64,000 nucleotides of DNA from Fredinandcohnia aciditolerans (GCA_003640645.1 QGHH01000020.1:1-64000); one strand, 5' to 3'; counted from the stretch's first letter, positions 1-8,699 are shown. Numbers and translations: made by a program. Notes: a model not told the origin generated them from the sequence alone.

Positions 1-15
1 TTAGCCATACAAAAA

Positions 16-69
16 TACTCCCCCAAAGGAAACAGATTTTTTATTTCATCTGTCTACCTTTAGGGGAGC
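16..69 (-). terminator. Terminator after the yxlG-like gene
   Basis: Just past the permease stop codon the minus strand can fold into a long interrupted hairpin. Its arms are CTCCCC/GGGGAG, AAAGG/CCTTT and ACAGAT/ATCTGT, and it is followed by TATTTTTG. This fits a Rho-independent terminator of the yxlEFG-like transcript. Confidence 0.6.
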
Positions 70-96
70 ATATCAAATTGGCCATGCCTGTTTTTA

Positions 97-876
97 TTAC
101 GCTGCTCTTTCTTTTTTTGCAAATAGGTAAATAGAACTCACAAGTAGGACAAGAATCAAAAGTAGGGAAACAGTCAAAGATAAAGCGAATTGTTTGTCTG
201 GACTTCCTGTTAAAAGTAGTGAACTTGCGTGTGTTGAGAGTCTCGCTGGGCTCCAGGTCATCCACTTAGATAATAATGAAGTGAGTGCTGACAACCCAAT
301 CGCAACCAGCAACGACATACCCGCTACAAAGATATTACTTTTAAATAATGAACTTAATAGAAGGGTAACGGTCACGAGGAACACTAGCCACGTCCCATAC
401 ACGAGTGAACCTTTCAGTAATTCGCCAAATCCTACGTCACCAATTAATACTCCAGTGTAATACCAAGACACTAAGATACCTAGTAAAAATGAACCCAATG
501 TCATGATCGTGATGCTTACCCATTTTGCTGTAATATAATTGGCGAAAGAAACAGGTTTTACAAGAATGATATCCGAAACGCCACTGTTTTTTTCCGCTGC
601 AACAATCCCCATAAACGCTAATACCAACACCAAAATTCCGATTTGGCTGTACTGTCCGAAGGTTTGCACGAGCACCTCTTGCGGCGTTGGCACCGGGATT
701 TCAAAGACCGCTCCTTCTGGCAACTCACCCGCTGCTTTGATAATCTCGGGCAAATAATAAGAGGTTACAGGCTGCATGATCCCAAGTAAAATGAAGACAA
801 GTGGGATCCACAGAATTTTAAAATTCCGCGTCATCTCAATCCATTCTTTTTTAAATAATACTGTCCACTGTCTCAT
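97..876 (-). CDS. yxlG: ABC-2 type transporter permease (YxlG-like)
   Basis: A 259-residue membrane protein with about six hydrophobic segments: near residues 20-40, a cluster at 75-95, 112-140, 155-178, 180-205 and a C-terminal one ending in LFAKKERAA. This pattern is typical of the ABC-2 permease family. It overlaps the upstream ATPase gene by an ATGA junction, so the two are translationally coupled. The order PLDc_N-like protein, ATPase, permease and the lengths (62, about 300, 259) match yxlE-yxlF-yxlG, which in B. subtilis lie in the sigY operon. sigY, yxlC and yxlD are not present here. The substrate is unknown; export is inferred from the family. Assignment to yxlG is from memory of size and order. 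Confidence 0.8.
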   Translation of the reverse strand: MRQWTVLFKKEWIEMTRNFKILWIPLVFILLGIMQPVTSYYLPEIIKAAGELPEGAVFEIPVPTPQEVLVQTFGQYSQIGILVLVLAFMGIVAAEKNSGVSDIILVKPVSFANYITAKWVSITIMTLGSFLLGILVSWYYTGVLIGDVGFGELLKGSLVYGTWLVFLVTVTLLLSSLFKSNIFVAGMSLLVAIGLSALTSLLSKWMTWSPARLSTHASSLLLTGSPDKQFALSLTVSLLLILVLLVSSIYLFAKKERAA

Positions 877-1784
877 GCCTTCACCACTTTCATGAATACA
901 TCCTCGAGGGACGATTGCCCAATTTTAAACGTTGATACCGGTATATTTTTAGTCAATATATCTTGTAAAATAGCATTTCTTGCAGGTTCAAGGTGAGAAA
1001 CAACAATTGTTGCATTCGTGCGTTCAACCGACACTTCATGAACCGAGTCAATTGCGGTTAAACCTTTTGCCCAAGTTGTAATATCCGTTTCTGCTTCAAT
1101 CATGATTACATCATGCTGGTGCTTTTTTCGTAGACCCGTGAGCGTGTCACTTAATGCCAATTCTCCCTTTCGGATAATGACAATATCATCACAAACTTCT
1201 TCAGCGTCATGCAGCACATGTGTTGAGAACAGAATCGTGGTTTTCTTTTTCAATTCACGCATCATTTCAATGACTTCGCGGCGACCGACCGGATCTAATG
1301 CGGAGACTGGTTCATCAAGCATAACCAGCTTTGGTTCATGAATCATCGCCTGTGCAATCCCAAGACGCTGCTTCATCCCGCCCGAATAACCGCCAATTCT
1401 CTTTTTCTTTGCATCAATCAGTCCTACCAACTCTAGTAATTCATCCGCTTTTTGCTGTGATTCCTTTTTCGATAAATGTGCAAGCTGCCCAACATACACC
1501 AAAAATTCATTTGCCGACATCCAATTGTAAAAAACAGGGTGTTGCGGCAAGTACCCGATGTATTTCCGATGGTCGCCATTTTCCATTCCATCAAAGGCAA
1601 TTTTTCCTGATGTAGGATGAAGCAGGCCAGCCAACATCCGCAAAGTCGTTGTTTTCCCCGCTCCATTCGGACCTAGTAGAGCTGTACAGCTTCCTTTTTT
1701 TATATCAAAGGAAAGATTATTAACCGCCGTTTCCTTTCCAAACCGTTTCACCAAATTTTCAATAGAGACCAATGTTTCCGTCAT
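873..1784 (-). CDS. yxlF: ABC transporter ATP-binding protein (YxlF-like)
   Basis: A 303-residue nucleotide-binding subunit. Walker A is GPNGAGKTT (residues 38-46), the Q-loop lies in GYLPQH, the signature is YSGGMKQ (133-139, a common variant of LSGGQ), Walker B is LVMLDE (153-158) and the H-loop is FSTHVLHD. A C-terminal extension of about 80 residues follows, as in NatA/CcmA-type ATPases. The start is the ATG at 1784, preceded by a GGAAGG site; a longer frame to 1802 would run into the upstream gene. It pairs with the overlapping permease gene and would power it. The gene lies 1 nt after the stop of the YxlE-like gene, so all three form one operon. Confidence 0.9.
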   Translation of the reverse strand: MTETLVSIENLVKRFGKETAVNNLSFDIKKGSCTALLGPNGAGKTTTLRMLAGLLHPTSGKIAFDGMENGDHRKYIGYLPQHPVFYNWMSANEFLVYVGQLAHLSKKESQQKADELLELVGLIDAKKKRIGGYSGGMKQRLGIAQAMIHEPKLVMLDEPVSALDPVGRREVIEMMRELKKKTTILFSTHVLHDAEEVCDDIVIIRKGELALSDTLTGLRKKHQHDVIMIEAETDITTWAKGLTAIDSVHEVSVERTNATIVVSHLEPARNAILQDILTKNIPVSTFKIGQSSLEDVFMKVVKA

Positions 1785-1785
1785 C

Positions 1786-1974
1786 CTATCTCTTCCTTCC
1801 AATTACAAAATAGAGAATCGGGCCAAGTATACTGACCAAAAGGATGACAAACACCCATAAAATCTTTGGTCCATTCGTTTCTTCACTTCTTGCAAGATCG
1901 ACTATAGCCGTTACCAATAAAATTAATTGAATCACAATGATCGGAGCAATAAGTGCCCAGTTAATACCTGTCAT
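1786..1974 (-). CDS. yxlE: PLDc_N-domain small membrane protein (YxlE-like)
   Basis: A 62-residue protein with two transmembrane helices (about 7-26 and 38-58) separated by a short loop with the NGPKILW motif. This is the PLDc_N fold seen in small membrane proteins and at the N terminus of cardiolipin synthases; no phosphodiesterase domain is present. It is the first gene of a three-gene operon with the ABC ATPase and permease. In B. subtilis the homologous YxlE is reported to act negatively on SigY. Whether it regulates a sigma factor here is unknown, because no sigY is adjacent. Confidence 0.75.
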   Translation of the reverse strand: MTGINWALIAPIIVIQLILLVTAIVDLARSEETNGPKILWVFVILLVSILGPILYFVIGRKR

Positions 1975-2032
1975 ACTCGAATCACATCCCCCTCAAATGT
2001 TTTTCCAAAGATAATACGACCGAGAGCAGGAA

Positions 2033-2116
2033 AAAGTTCAGTACAAATTAAAGTTTTTTTGGGACAGGGGGGCAGGTCCCTCGTCCCACCATTTTTTTAC
2101 AGGGACACTGAACTTT
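2033..2116. repeat. Short inverted-repeat element between spoIIQ and yxlE
   Basis: A perfect 10-bp inverted pair, AAAGTTCAGT (2033-2042) and ACTGAACTTT (2107-2116), encloses a G-rich hairpin (GGGACAG...GGTCCC...GTCCC). Related GGGACA/TGTCCC palindromes occur at 43211-43231 and 45885-45899, so this looks like a dispersed intergenic element and not a unique regulatory site. Confidence 0.5.
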
Positions 2117-2125
2117 CCGTCCCAT

Positions 2126-2158
2126 AAAAAAACCGACTACCCTATTGGGTAATCGGTT
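2126..2158 (-). terminator. Terminator after spoIIQ
   Basis: On the minus strand, AACCGATTACCC, the loop AATA, then GGGTAGTCGGTT and seven T residues. This is a textbook intrinsic terminator about 50 bp after the spoIIQ stop. Confidence 0.85.
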
Positions 2159-2209
2159 GGATTATTAGCTAAAGTTGCCACCACAGGCTAGACTACTATT
2201 TCTCCTAGC

Positions 2210-3127
2210 TTACGCTTTTGCCATTCCGATTGAAGCATCAGTTGAGTGTGCATTTTCCTCTTCATTTGAGTTTGCATCTTCCTCATCTTTTGATCCTTCA
2301 TCGTCAGCAGGAGTGCCTTCATCTGCAGGCTTTTTACTATCTTCTGGTTTCTCTTCTTCATTTGGTTGCTTATCTTCTGCAGGCTGCTTGTCTTCTTCCT
2401 TCGTTGCAGCTTCTTTGTCTTCTGTCCCTTGCTCACTTTCTTCAAGTGCAGTTAGGGATTGTCCAAAGTACTCGATTGGATTCACAGCAACACCGTTGTT
2501 ACGGATTTCAAAGTGAACGTGAATAGCTGCTTCTTCATCATATTGATTTTCGCCAGCCATTCCAAGGACTTCACCTTGTTCAACTACATCACCTTTTGCA
2601 ACTTTTAAGTCTGCAAGAGATTGATACATTGTTACAACACCGTCAGAGTGCTCAATTTCCACAACATTTCCGTGTAATGGATCTTTTTCAGCACGTGTTA
2701 CAGTTCCAGCTAATGATGCAACAACCTCAAATGTCTCGCCATTTTTAGCGACGATATCAATTCCTTTGTTAGGGGAATAAATATTGTTATAGACTACAAG
2801 AGCTGCTTCTTGCTTTTCTGCTGAAGCTTCTGCATCGTAGAATTCCCTAAAGACTTGGATTGCATCTTCGTCAATGACAGGCATCTTAAAGTTTTCTGAC
2901 GCTTGGTTTACCGGTACACTTGGCTCTTCACCTGTAGCAGTTCCTGGTTGATTCTCACCATATTTCAAATCATCCTTCGCTACATCGTTCTTGCCTTGGA
3001 ACCATAAAACCGCGGTTAGAATGAGTGCTGCACTTACCAAATAGATTGCTGGGAATACCCAACGCTTTCTAAAAAAACTTTGTAAACTTGATTTTTGAGA
3101 AGTACGTTTCTTTTCTTCCTCTCTCAT
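2210..3127 (-). CDS. spoIIQ: Stage II sporulation protein SpoIIQ
   Basis: A 305-residue forespore membrane protein needed for engulfment and for the SpoIIQ-SpoIIIAH channel. The start at 3127 is set by GAGGTGAT upstream and by the typical MREEEKK beginning; the frame remains open to 3211 without a better site. One transmembrane helix (about 22-43) is followed by an extracytoplasmic M23/LytM domain (about 105-222). The distal HVH zinc motif is kept (203-205), but the proximal H-x-x-x-D reads N-K-G-I-D (120-124), with Asn in place of His. The endopeptidase site is therefore probably inactive, as reported for Bacillus SpoIIQ. The C terminus is a long acidic Glu/Asp/Lys/Pro-rich tail (about 225-305). 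The neighbouring spoIID fits the sporulation role. Confidence 0.93.
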   Translation of the reverse strand: MREEEKKRTSQKSSLQSFFRKRWVFPAIYLVSAALILTAVLWFQGKNDVAKDDLKYGENQPGTATGEEPSVPVNQASENFKMPVIDEDAIQVFREFYDAEASAEKQEAALVVYNNIYSPNKGIDIVAKNGETFEVVASLAGTVTRAEKDPLHGNVVEIEHSDGVVTMYQSLADLKVAKGDVVEQGEVLGMAGENQYDEEAAIHVHFEIRNNGVAVNPIEYFGQSLTALEESEQGTEDKEAATKEEDKQPAEDKQPNEEEKPEDSKKPADEGTPADDEGSKDEEDANSNEEENAHSTDASIGMAKA

Positions 3128-3349
3128 GTTTATCACCTCAGCAACCATTCTGAACACATTCGCGGAATTATATACATTTTCAAAAAATTTTTTTCGATTA
3201 TTTTTCGACAAAGCCTAAAATATTATTCATAGAATCGAAAATTTTTTTCGAAAAGGGGTCCAGTTGGACGTTGCTTTTTTGGGTTTCGTATGATTTATCA
3301 GGTTTTGGAGTTGGTGATGATCTTTTGATTGGAGGCGGTTTGGGGACGG

Positions 3350-4010
3350 GACTGAAGGTTGACTTGTTAACTTTTGATGAGGGACTTTACTTGCGGCCTG
3401 GGCGTTCGTTCGGGACTTCATAACCTCGATGAAGAACTTTACCCGCTGCTTCGGCGTTCGTTCGGGACTTCATAACCTCGATGAGGAACTTTACTGGCGG
3501 CTTGGGCGTTCGTTCGGGACTTCATTACGCTGATGAAGGACTTTGCTGGCGGCTTCGGCGTTCGTTCGGGATTTCATTACCTCGATGATGAGGATTCGTA
3601 CGACAACTTCCTTCTGATTTCCTCTTCATAACCTCGATGAAGAGGATTCGACACCAAACTTCCTGCCGCTTTCCCCTTCATAAACTCTATGAAGAGGATT
3701 CGACACCAAACTTCCTGCCGCTTTCCCCTTCATAACTTCAATGAAGAGGATTCGTACGCTAACTTCCTTCTGATTTCCTCTTCATAACTCCGATGAAGAG
3801 GATTCGTGCGACAACTTCCTTCCACTTTCCCCTTCATAACTCCGATGAAGAGGATTCGTACGACAACTTCCTTCCGCTTTCCCCTTCATAACTTCAATGA
3901 AGAGGATTCGTACGCAAACTACCCCACGTTTTCCCCTTCATAACCTCGATGAAGAGGATTCGCACGCCAAATATCCCCTGTTTTCCCCTTCATAAGGATT
4001 CGCGTGCAAC
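3350..4010. repeat. Array of twelve 52-bp units, each with a hairpin
   Basis: The motif at the right arm of the palindrome recurs at exactly 52-bp steps (3376, 3428, 3480, 3532, 3584, 3636, 3688, 3740, 3792, 3844, 3896, 3948), and the array ends in a truncated unit near 3990. The best unit (3621-3645) is a 25-nt palindrome, CCTCTTCAT, 7-nt loop, ATGAAGAGG, followed by a 27-nt linker. The first four units have a different linker (GGCGTTCGTTCGGGA) from the later ones. It fills the divergent gap between spoIIQ and the VanZ-like gene. The predicted 64-codon frame at 3227-3421 lies partly in the array and is not taken as a gene. Confidence 0.9.
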
Positions 4011-4184
4011 ATTACGACCTTTACACCGCGTACACCTCTAATTTCCCCCTTCATAACTCAGCAACTTTCCAGACGACGTACCACGCTTCGGTACCGTAAA
4101 CCCTAGTAAGTACGCAAAAACTCCTCCCTCACACCTCCAATGAATGCTATACTATGTAGGTACATTTTTTAAAGGAGAATTTTC

Positions 4185-4631
4185 ATGAGAGCATTATTAC
4201 GTCTTCTACTATTAATTGCACCATTTTTATATATGATCTTAATTTTTATTTTGTCGAGTCTTCCGTCGGATGCGATTGTGAACACTCCGTTTTCGTGGGA
4301 CCGGGCTTTTAAAGAATCGCTGCACCTCATCGAATTTGGAATTCTTTACGGGCTTTGGGTATCGTTTTTCCTTGTGCAAGGAAAGTTCAGCCCTAAAGCA
4401 AGCCTCGTTTCCGCTGTGATTGCCATTGCCTATGGCTTCTCAGATGAGTTGCACCAGTACTTCGTCCCCTACCGATCTGCAACTGTAATTGATCTTGTTA
4501 AGGACACAATTGGCGTGCTTGTGCTTTATATGATTGTAAAAGTTAGTTATTTTGGAGAAAAACTACCGAGAATTAGAAAGCTCCTCTACTGGGTGGAGGG
4601 CTTAAACAGCAAAAATGCAGAGGGGAAGTAA
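4185..4631 (+). CDS. VanZ family membrane protein
   Basis: A 148-residue protein with four predicted membrane helices (about 5-25, 45-63, 72-90, 105-125). The VanZ hallmarks are present: a first-helix end followed by SSLPSD, HLIEFGILYGLW, and the polar signature SDELHQYFVPYRSATVIDLVKDTIG. The start has AAAGGAG 8 nt upstream. VanZ-type proteins give low-level teicoplanin resistance in enterococci, but in most Bacillaceae the function is unknown. It is a single plus-strand gene facing spoIID, and its stop codon lies in the loop of the shared terminator hairpin. Confidence 0.88.
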   Translation: MRALLRLLLLIAPFLYMILIFILSSLPSDAIVNTPFSWDRAFKESLHLIEFGILYGLWVSFFLVQGKFSPKASLVSAVIAIAYGFSDELHQYFVPYRSATVIDLVKDTIGVLVLYMIVKVSYFGEKLPRIRKLLYWVEGLNSKNAEGK

Positions 4632-4650
4632 CCCCTCTGCCTTTATTTTT
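4617..4650. terminator. Bidirectional terminator between vanZ-like gene and spoIID
   Basis: A perfect 9-bp stem, GCAGAGGGG (4617-4625) and CCCCTCTGC (4632-4640), with T-rich tracts on both sides. The vanZ stop codon (4629-4631) is in the loop. It would end both convergent transcripts. Confidence 0.85.
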
Positions 4651-5662
4651 TTACGGTTAATTTATTTAAAAAGTTCTCTGTGGATGAGATTTCTACGCCT
4701 TGGTAGTAATGTGTCACAATGTCCTTGTAACTCTTACCTTCCTTCGCCATTCCATCGGCACCATATTGACTCATGCCAACACCGTGGCCGTAGCCCTTCG
4801 TTTGAATGACGATATGGCTGCCTTTACGCTCCCATGAAAAATCACTAGAACGAAGGCCTAATGCATCACGCACTTGCACCCCTGTGAATGTCTTGCCCCC
4901 GACTTCAACAGATGCTACACGATTTGATTTCGTTCTTGAAGTAATCTTGCCAATATCGTTACCATTGCCAAGCTTAATCCCTAATTTAGATTCAAATTCG
5001 GATACTGGCATATTGACTTGAGAATGAAACTTTTCTGTATTGACATCCCACGGGCTCTCCACACTTTTTAAGTATGGTACTGCATTTTTCCAAACGTTCT
5101 CCGAGTCTTCAGTATATCCATTACTTGTTGAGTAAAATACTGCATCAATTGGTTCACCATTAAAGGTTATAATTTGTCCTTGTGTTTCGTTAACGGCTTG
5201 CCTAATTTTTTCGATTTTCCAATCATAGTCGCCTTTCCATTGGACCTTTAGTTCCTCATTGTTTTTATAAACCTGATGACTGACCGTATCTGAAACATCC
5301 GCACCATTTGGCACCTTTAGCTTTTGATCACTCAACATTTGTCTAACCACGTATGTTCTTGCTGCCAGCGCTTGTGCCTTTAATGCTTCTAACTCAAATT
5401 CTGCAGGCATTTCCATCGCGAGCACGCCTACTACATATTCTTCTAGTGGCACATTTTCAATTTTCTGAGCACTGACACGGTGAACGGCAACCTCCACAGT
5501 TGGCCCTGAGGCGATTTGAGGCGGTTCCGGATTTGATTGTCGCTCTTCAGCTAGCTTTCCCGCACCTTTATCAGAGAACGGAATGACAAGCATTGATGGA
5601 ATCAATAAAATTAAGACGAAAAGGACAGAAACTAGTACAATGATTGGTTTAATCTGTTTCAT
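4643..5662 (-). CDS. spoIID: Stage II sporulation protein SpoIID
   Basis: A 339-residue mother-cell lytic transglycosylase that trims peptidoglycan during engulfment with SpoIIM and SpoIIP. An N-terminal membrane anchor (about 7-28) precedes the SpoIID/LytB domain. Recognisable parts are VPLEEYVVGVLAMEMPAEF (about 71-89, holding the conserved Glu residues of the active site), the ALAARTYVV segment and the C-terminal GHGVGMSQYGADGMA block. The start is the ATG at 5662 with TGGAGG 9 nt upstream; the 16 extra in-frame codons to 5710 lack a site. It sits next to murA1 as in B. subtilis. A sigma-E promoter is expected upstream, but no clear match was found. Confidence 0.94.
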   Translation of the reverse strand: MKQIKPIIVLVSVLFVLILLIPSMLVIPFSDKGAGKLAEERQSNPEPPQIASGPTVEVAVHRVSAQKIENVPLEEYVVGVLAMEMPAEFELEALKAQALAARTYVVRQMLSDQKLKVPNGADVSDTVSHQVYKNNEELKVQWKGDYDWKIEKIRQAVNETQGQIITFNGEPIDAVFYSTSNGYTEDSENVWKNAVPYLKSVESPWDVNTEKFHSQVNMPVSEFESKLGIKLGNGNDIGKITSRTKSNRVASVEVGGKTFTGVQVRDALGLRSSDFSWERKGSHIVIQTKGYGHGVGMSQYGADGMAKEGKSYKDIVTHYYQGVEISSTENFLNKLTVKK

Positions 5663-6002
5663 GAATGCAAGCCTCCACTTTGAAATTAATGCACGAACGT
5701 AAACATGCACCTATATATCAATATCTATGGTAGTGGACAAGCTTTTATGACATTTAATAGCAGAAAAATATTTGTGTTCTATTATCTACCACTCATAGTG
5801 TAATTTTCCTATTACTACCATTATCAAATAAAAGGGGAAACAAATAAGATGAGTAAAACCTGGATTAGTAGACTATGTCTTGGCACTTTCTTTTCATCAT
5901 TGAGAATCCAGACTCTCACGCGACTGACGTTATATTACTACTTCTTATCATTGCAAATATCATTCCTGTTATCAAAAATAATAAATAATAGGAATAAAAA
6001 TA
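5663..6002. other. Intergenic region between spoIID and murA1
   Basis: No convincing gene. Two overlapping small plus-strand frames exist: 5849-6034 (61 codons, with AAAGGGGA upstream) and 5875-5988. The second encodes 37 residues with a hydrophobic stretch, DVILLLLIIANIIPVI, resembling a lone membrane helix. Neither has supporting context, and the first runs into the murA1 terminator. The spoIID promoter should also lie in this gap. Confidence 0.4.
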
Positions 6003-6052
6003 AAAAAGCTAGAGATATTACCATGTATGGGTAATGTCCCTAGCTTTTTACG
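6003..6052 (-). terminator. Terminator after murA1
   Basis: On the minus strand, AAAAAGCTAGGGACATTACC pairs with GGTAATATCTCTAGCTTTTT across a 7-nt loop. It lies directly behind the murA1 stop. Confidence 0.85.
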
Positions 6053-6059
6053 TGGTTAG

Positions 6060-7358
6060 TTAGAAGTTTACCTTTGCTTCTTCCACTAGGCTATCTGTTG
6101 CTTCATTTATACGTTCAATGTCAGCACCTAATGCCGCAAGCTTTTGGTGGAAGTCCACATAACCACGGTCTAAGTGCTTAAGTTCTGTAACACGTGTGTA
6201 TCCATCTGCAACCAATCCGGAAAGAATAAGGGCAGCAGCAGCACGTAAATCAGTTGCGGCTACTTCAGCTCCTTGAAGCTGGGATTCTCCGTTGATGATA
6301 ACAGAACGACCTTCAATTTTGATGTCACCGTTCATGCGTCGGAATTCCTCGACATGCATGAAGCGATTTTCAAATACGGTTTCCGTGATCATACTTGTGC
6401 CTTTTGCACGAAGTAATAATGCCATCATTTGTGATTGCATGTCAGTTGGGAAACCAGGATGTGGCATTGTTTTGATATCCACAGCATGTAATTGATCTGG
6501 ACCAATGACACGTAAACCATCTTGTTCTTCAATGATGGTAACGCCCATTTCTTCCATTTTTGCAACTAATGAGCTGAGGTGTTCTGGTACTGCGCCTTGA
6601 ACAAGAACATTACCGCCTGTGATTGCAGCTGCCACCATGAATGTGCCTGCTTCAATGCGATCAGGGATAATACTGTGAGTTGCTCCATGCAATTCTTTTA
6701 CACCTTCGATGCGAATTGTACCAGTACCTGCACCTCTAACGTTAGCTCCCATTGCATTAAGGAAGTTGGCTAGATCAACAATTTCAGGTTCTTTCGCACA
6801 GTTTTCAATAGTCGTCATTCCGTCTGCTAATGTAGCAGCCATCATGATGTTTTCAGTAGCTCCTACGCTTGGGAAATCCATATATACTTTTGCACCACGA
6901 AGTCTACCATTGACCTCGGCATCGATATATCCATTTCCAACTTTCACAATTGCACCCATTGCTTCGAATCCTTTTAAATGCTGGTCAATCGGTCTTGAGC
7001 CAATTGCACAGCCTCCAGGAAGAGCAACTCTCGCATGGCCATTGCGTGCAAGCAATGATCCCATGACCAGTACAGATGCGCGCATTTTTCGAACATATTC
7101 AAAAGGTGCTTCCGTTTTTAGCTCTCTTGATGCATCAACAACGATTTGATTGTTTGCAAACGTAACATCTGCATTTAAATAACGCAATACCTCATTAATC
7201 GTATACACATCTGAGAGCGTGGGTACTTCATTTATTACACTTTTTCCATTACTTGCTAATAAGGATGCAGCGATTACTGGCAAAACGGCGTTCTTTGCGC
7301 CTTCTACTTTGACTGTGCCGTTTAGCTTACGACCGCCGCGGACGATGATTTTTTCCAA
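6060..7358 (-). CDS. murA: UDP-N-acetylglucosamine 1-carboxyvinyltransferase (first MurA)
   Basis: A 432-residue cytoplasmic enzyme that transfers enolpyruvate from PEP to UDP-GlcNAc, the committed step of peptidoglycan synthesis. It contains the EPSP-synthase-type double domain. GAKNAVLP (21-28) supplies the active-site Lys22/Asn23, and [15 protein letters not shown] carries the PEP-binding, fosfomycin-target cysteine (Cys117). The length is normal. By position (next to spoIID and ywzB) it corresponds to B. subtilis murAA, the essential copy. A second paralogue lies at 60948-62234. A terminator follows directly. Confidence 0.96.
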   Translation of the reverse strand: MEKIIVRGGRKLNGTVKVEGAKNAVLPVIAASLLASNGKSVINEVPTLSDVYTINEVLRYLNADVTFANNQIVVDASRELKTEAPFEYVRKMRASVLVMGSLLARNGHARVALPGGCAIGSRPIDQHLKGFEAMGAIVKVGNGYIDAEVNGRLRGAKVYMDFPSVGATENIMMAATLADGMTTIENCAKEPEIVDLANFLNAMGANVRGAGTGTIRIEGVKELHGATHSIIPDRIEAGTFMVAAAITGGNVLVQGAVPEHLSSLVAKMEEMGVTIIEEQDGLRVIGPDQLHAVDIKTMPHPGFPTDMQSQMMALLLRAKGTSMITETVFENRFMHVEEFRRMNGDIKIEGRSVIINGESQLQGAEVAATDLRAAAALILSGLVADGYTRVTELKHLDRGYVDFHQKLAALGADIERINEATDSLVEEAKVNF

Positions 7359-7390
7359 GGTATTCCCCTCCGCGTCCCATTTTCTATATA

Positions 7391-7480
7391 TTCATATTCA
7401 TTCATGACAATTGGTGTTCCATCTCGAATGCGTTTAAAGAACCCAATCTTATTACATTCATACCTTTTTTGTGAGAAAGT
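7391..7480 (-). pseudogene. ywmB: Possible 3' remnant of ywmB
   Basis: In B. subtilis the gene ywmB lies between murAA and ywzB. Here that interval (7359-8155, about the size of a ywmB gene) has no long minus-strand frame. Two pieces resemble my memory of the YwmB C terminus (a KMNLQIALRS-like segment and a final GTPIVxxEY): GTPIVMNEY is encoded at 7394-7420, and KKGMNVIRLGS lies just upstream in a different frame. This suggests a decayed gene with frameshifts. The evidence is short, and chance similarity is not excluded. Confidence 0.35.
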
Positions 7481-8155
7481 ACATTCACACTGCTGTAGTA
7501 TATGCAAACCACCGGGCAAGTGTCTCTATTCTGATGTGGCTAGCTCGTCGCTAAACGGGCATATCCTCATTGTTTTAAGGCTTCATTTTTTTTACAAAAC
7601 CAATTTACATCATATCACCTAAACATTCTCTGGCACAAGTGAAAAATGTGGGATTTTCGCAAAAATTGTCGAAAAAATCCAGGTCGTTTGTAGCAATGTT
7701 TTCACAAGAAAATTTTACATAACTCACATAGTACACATTATACGTAAGGAACTTTGTTTTTTTGAGGGTTTGTCTTCTTTTTTAGACAGTTTACATATGT
7801 GGATAACTATCTTGAAAAAGTAAGTATTTTTGATGACATTTCTAGAAGGGACTAACTTGCGGGCCACCACTTGGGGTGATTTCTTCCGTGAAAATCATCA
7901 ACTTTGGTTCCTTCGTACTCTATTTCCAGCAAAAACCAATGTATTTTTCTATACCATTGGTATACTAAGGAATGTTTTTAAAAAAATCATTCTGACTCGT
8001 ACTCTTATTTGATTTCCTCTCCTTACTTACATTTTTTCCAGATGTATCACGCAAATACGTGGAAAGTAGTGGAGAGAACAGATGAAAACTACTTCGAATA
8101 CTTTTACCTTAAACTTCTTGCATATATTATTCATTCATAAAGGACAAAGTAACAG
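7481..8155. other. Non-coding gap between murA1 and ywzB
   Basis: No supported gene on either strand. It contains one perfect DnaA box on the minus strand (7798-7806), AT-rich stretches, and a plus-strand frame at 7830-8012 without a credible ribosome site. The murA1 promoter must lie in its left part. It may hold the eroded body of ywmB. Confidence 0.5.
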
Positions 8156-8392
8156 TTAATTTAAGATAGTAGGTAATTGTTGTGACCAAAGAAGATAATC
8201 TAAGAAAAAATTGCTGACGGTCGATCCAATTGCAATCGTCACAAGAACGAGCAGAACGCGCACCTGAAAAATATGATTTGGCTTCACCAAATGCTCATAT
8301 CGAATACTTTGCAGCGCCCACCACGTAACTGCAATAAAAAATAAATGTGAAATAATACTTATAAGTGCTTGATACCCAAAACCTGCTAACAT
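8156..8392 (-). CDS. ywzB: DUF1146 membrane protein YwzB
   Basis: A 78-residue protein with two membrane helices (about 5-27 and 47-68) and the family features AVTWWALQSIRYE and VRVLLVLVTIAIGSTVSNFF. It matches the small YwzB/DUF1146 family, whose function is unknown. In related genomes it lies between the atp/nuo region and murA, as here. It has no close operon partner: the nuoN terminator lies on one side and a gap of several hundred bases on the other. Confidence 0.85.
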   Translation of the reverse strand: MLAGFGYQALISIISHLFFIAVTWWALQSIRYEHLVKPNHIFQVRVLLVLVTIAIGSTVSNFFLDYLLWSQQLPTILN

Positions 8393-8490
8393 AAACCCAC
8401 TCCTTGAACTTTATTCAGCAGCAATTCCCCTTCAACAAATGGGAAATGATGCAAAAAAACATTCAAATTTCAGCCAGGGTTCAAACCCTC

Positions 8491-8596
8491 ACTGAATAAA
8501 GATAACCTCCGGCGGATGCCACAGATTTATAAAGGAAGTTTTTCGAGAAGCTCGAAAATATCTGGGCGAAAATACGCCAAGGCGCATTTGATTATA
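8491..8596 (+). repeat. Dispersed ~105-bp element, copy 1
   Basis: Starts with ACTGAATAAAG, contains CTCCGGCGGATGCC, and ends with GGCGCATTTGATTATAA. It is clearly homologous to 19623-19727 in reverse orientation and to the more diverged 59181-59290. It contains an internal hairpin (TTTTTCGAGAAGCTCGAAAA). Copies 1 and 2 bracket the nuo operon as an inverted pair. Confidence 0.8.
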
Positions 8597-8699
8597 AATA
8601 AGAGGAAATATGTATGAAACACACACCTATACATTTTAGCATTATCTGTGACAGAAGTCCTCAAAAACAAGCCTACAAAAAGCTACAATAATAAACACC

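Noticed and set aside
3227-3421. 64-codon frame upstream of spoIIQ
   Set aside because: It starts in the spoIIQ leader, runs into the repeat array, has low-complexity Lys/Gln/Ser composition and no ribosome site.
7830-8012. 60-codon plus-strand frame between murA1 and ywzB
   Set aside because: No ribosome site, no recognisable family, and opposite to the neighbouring genes.
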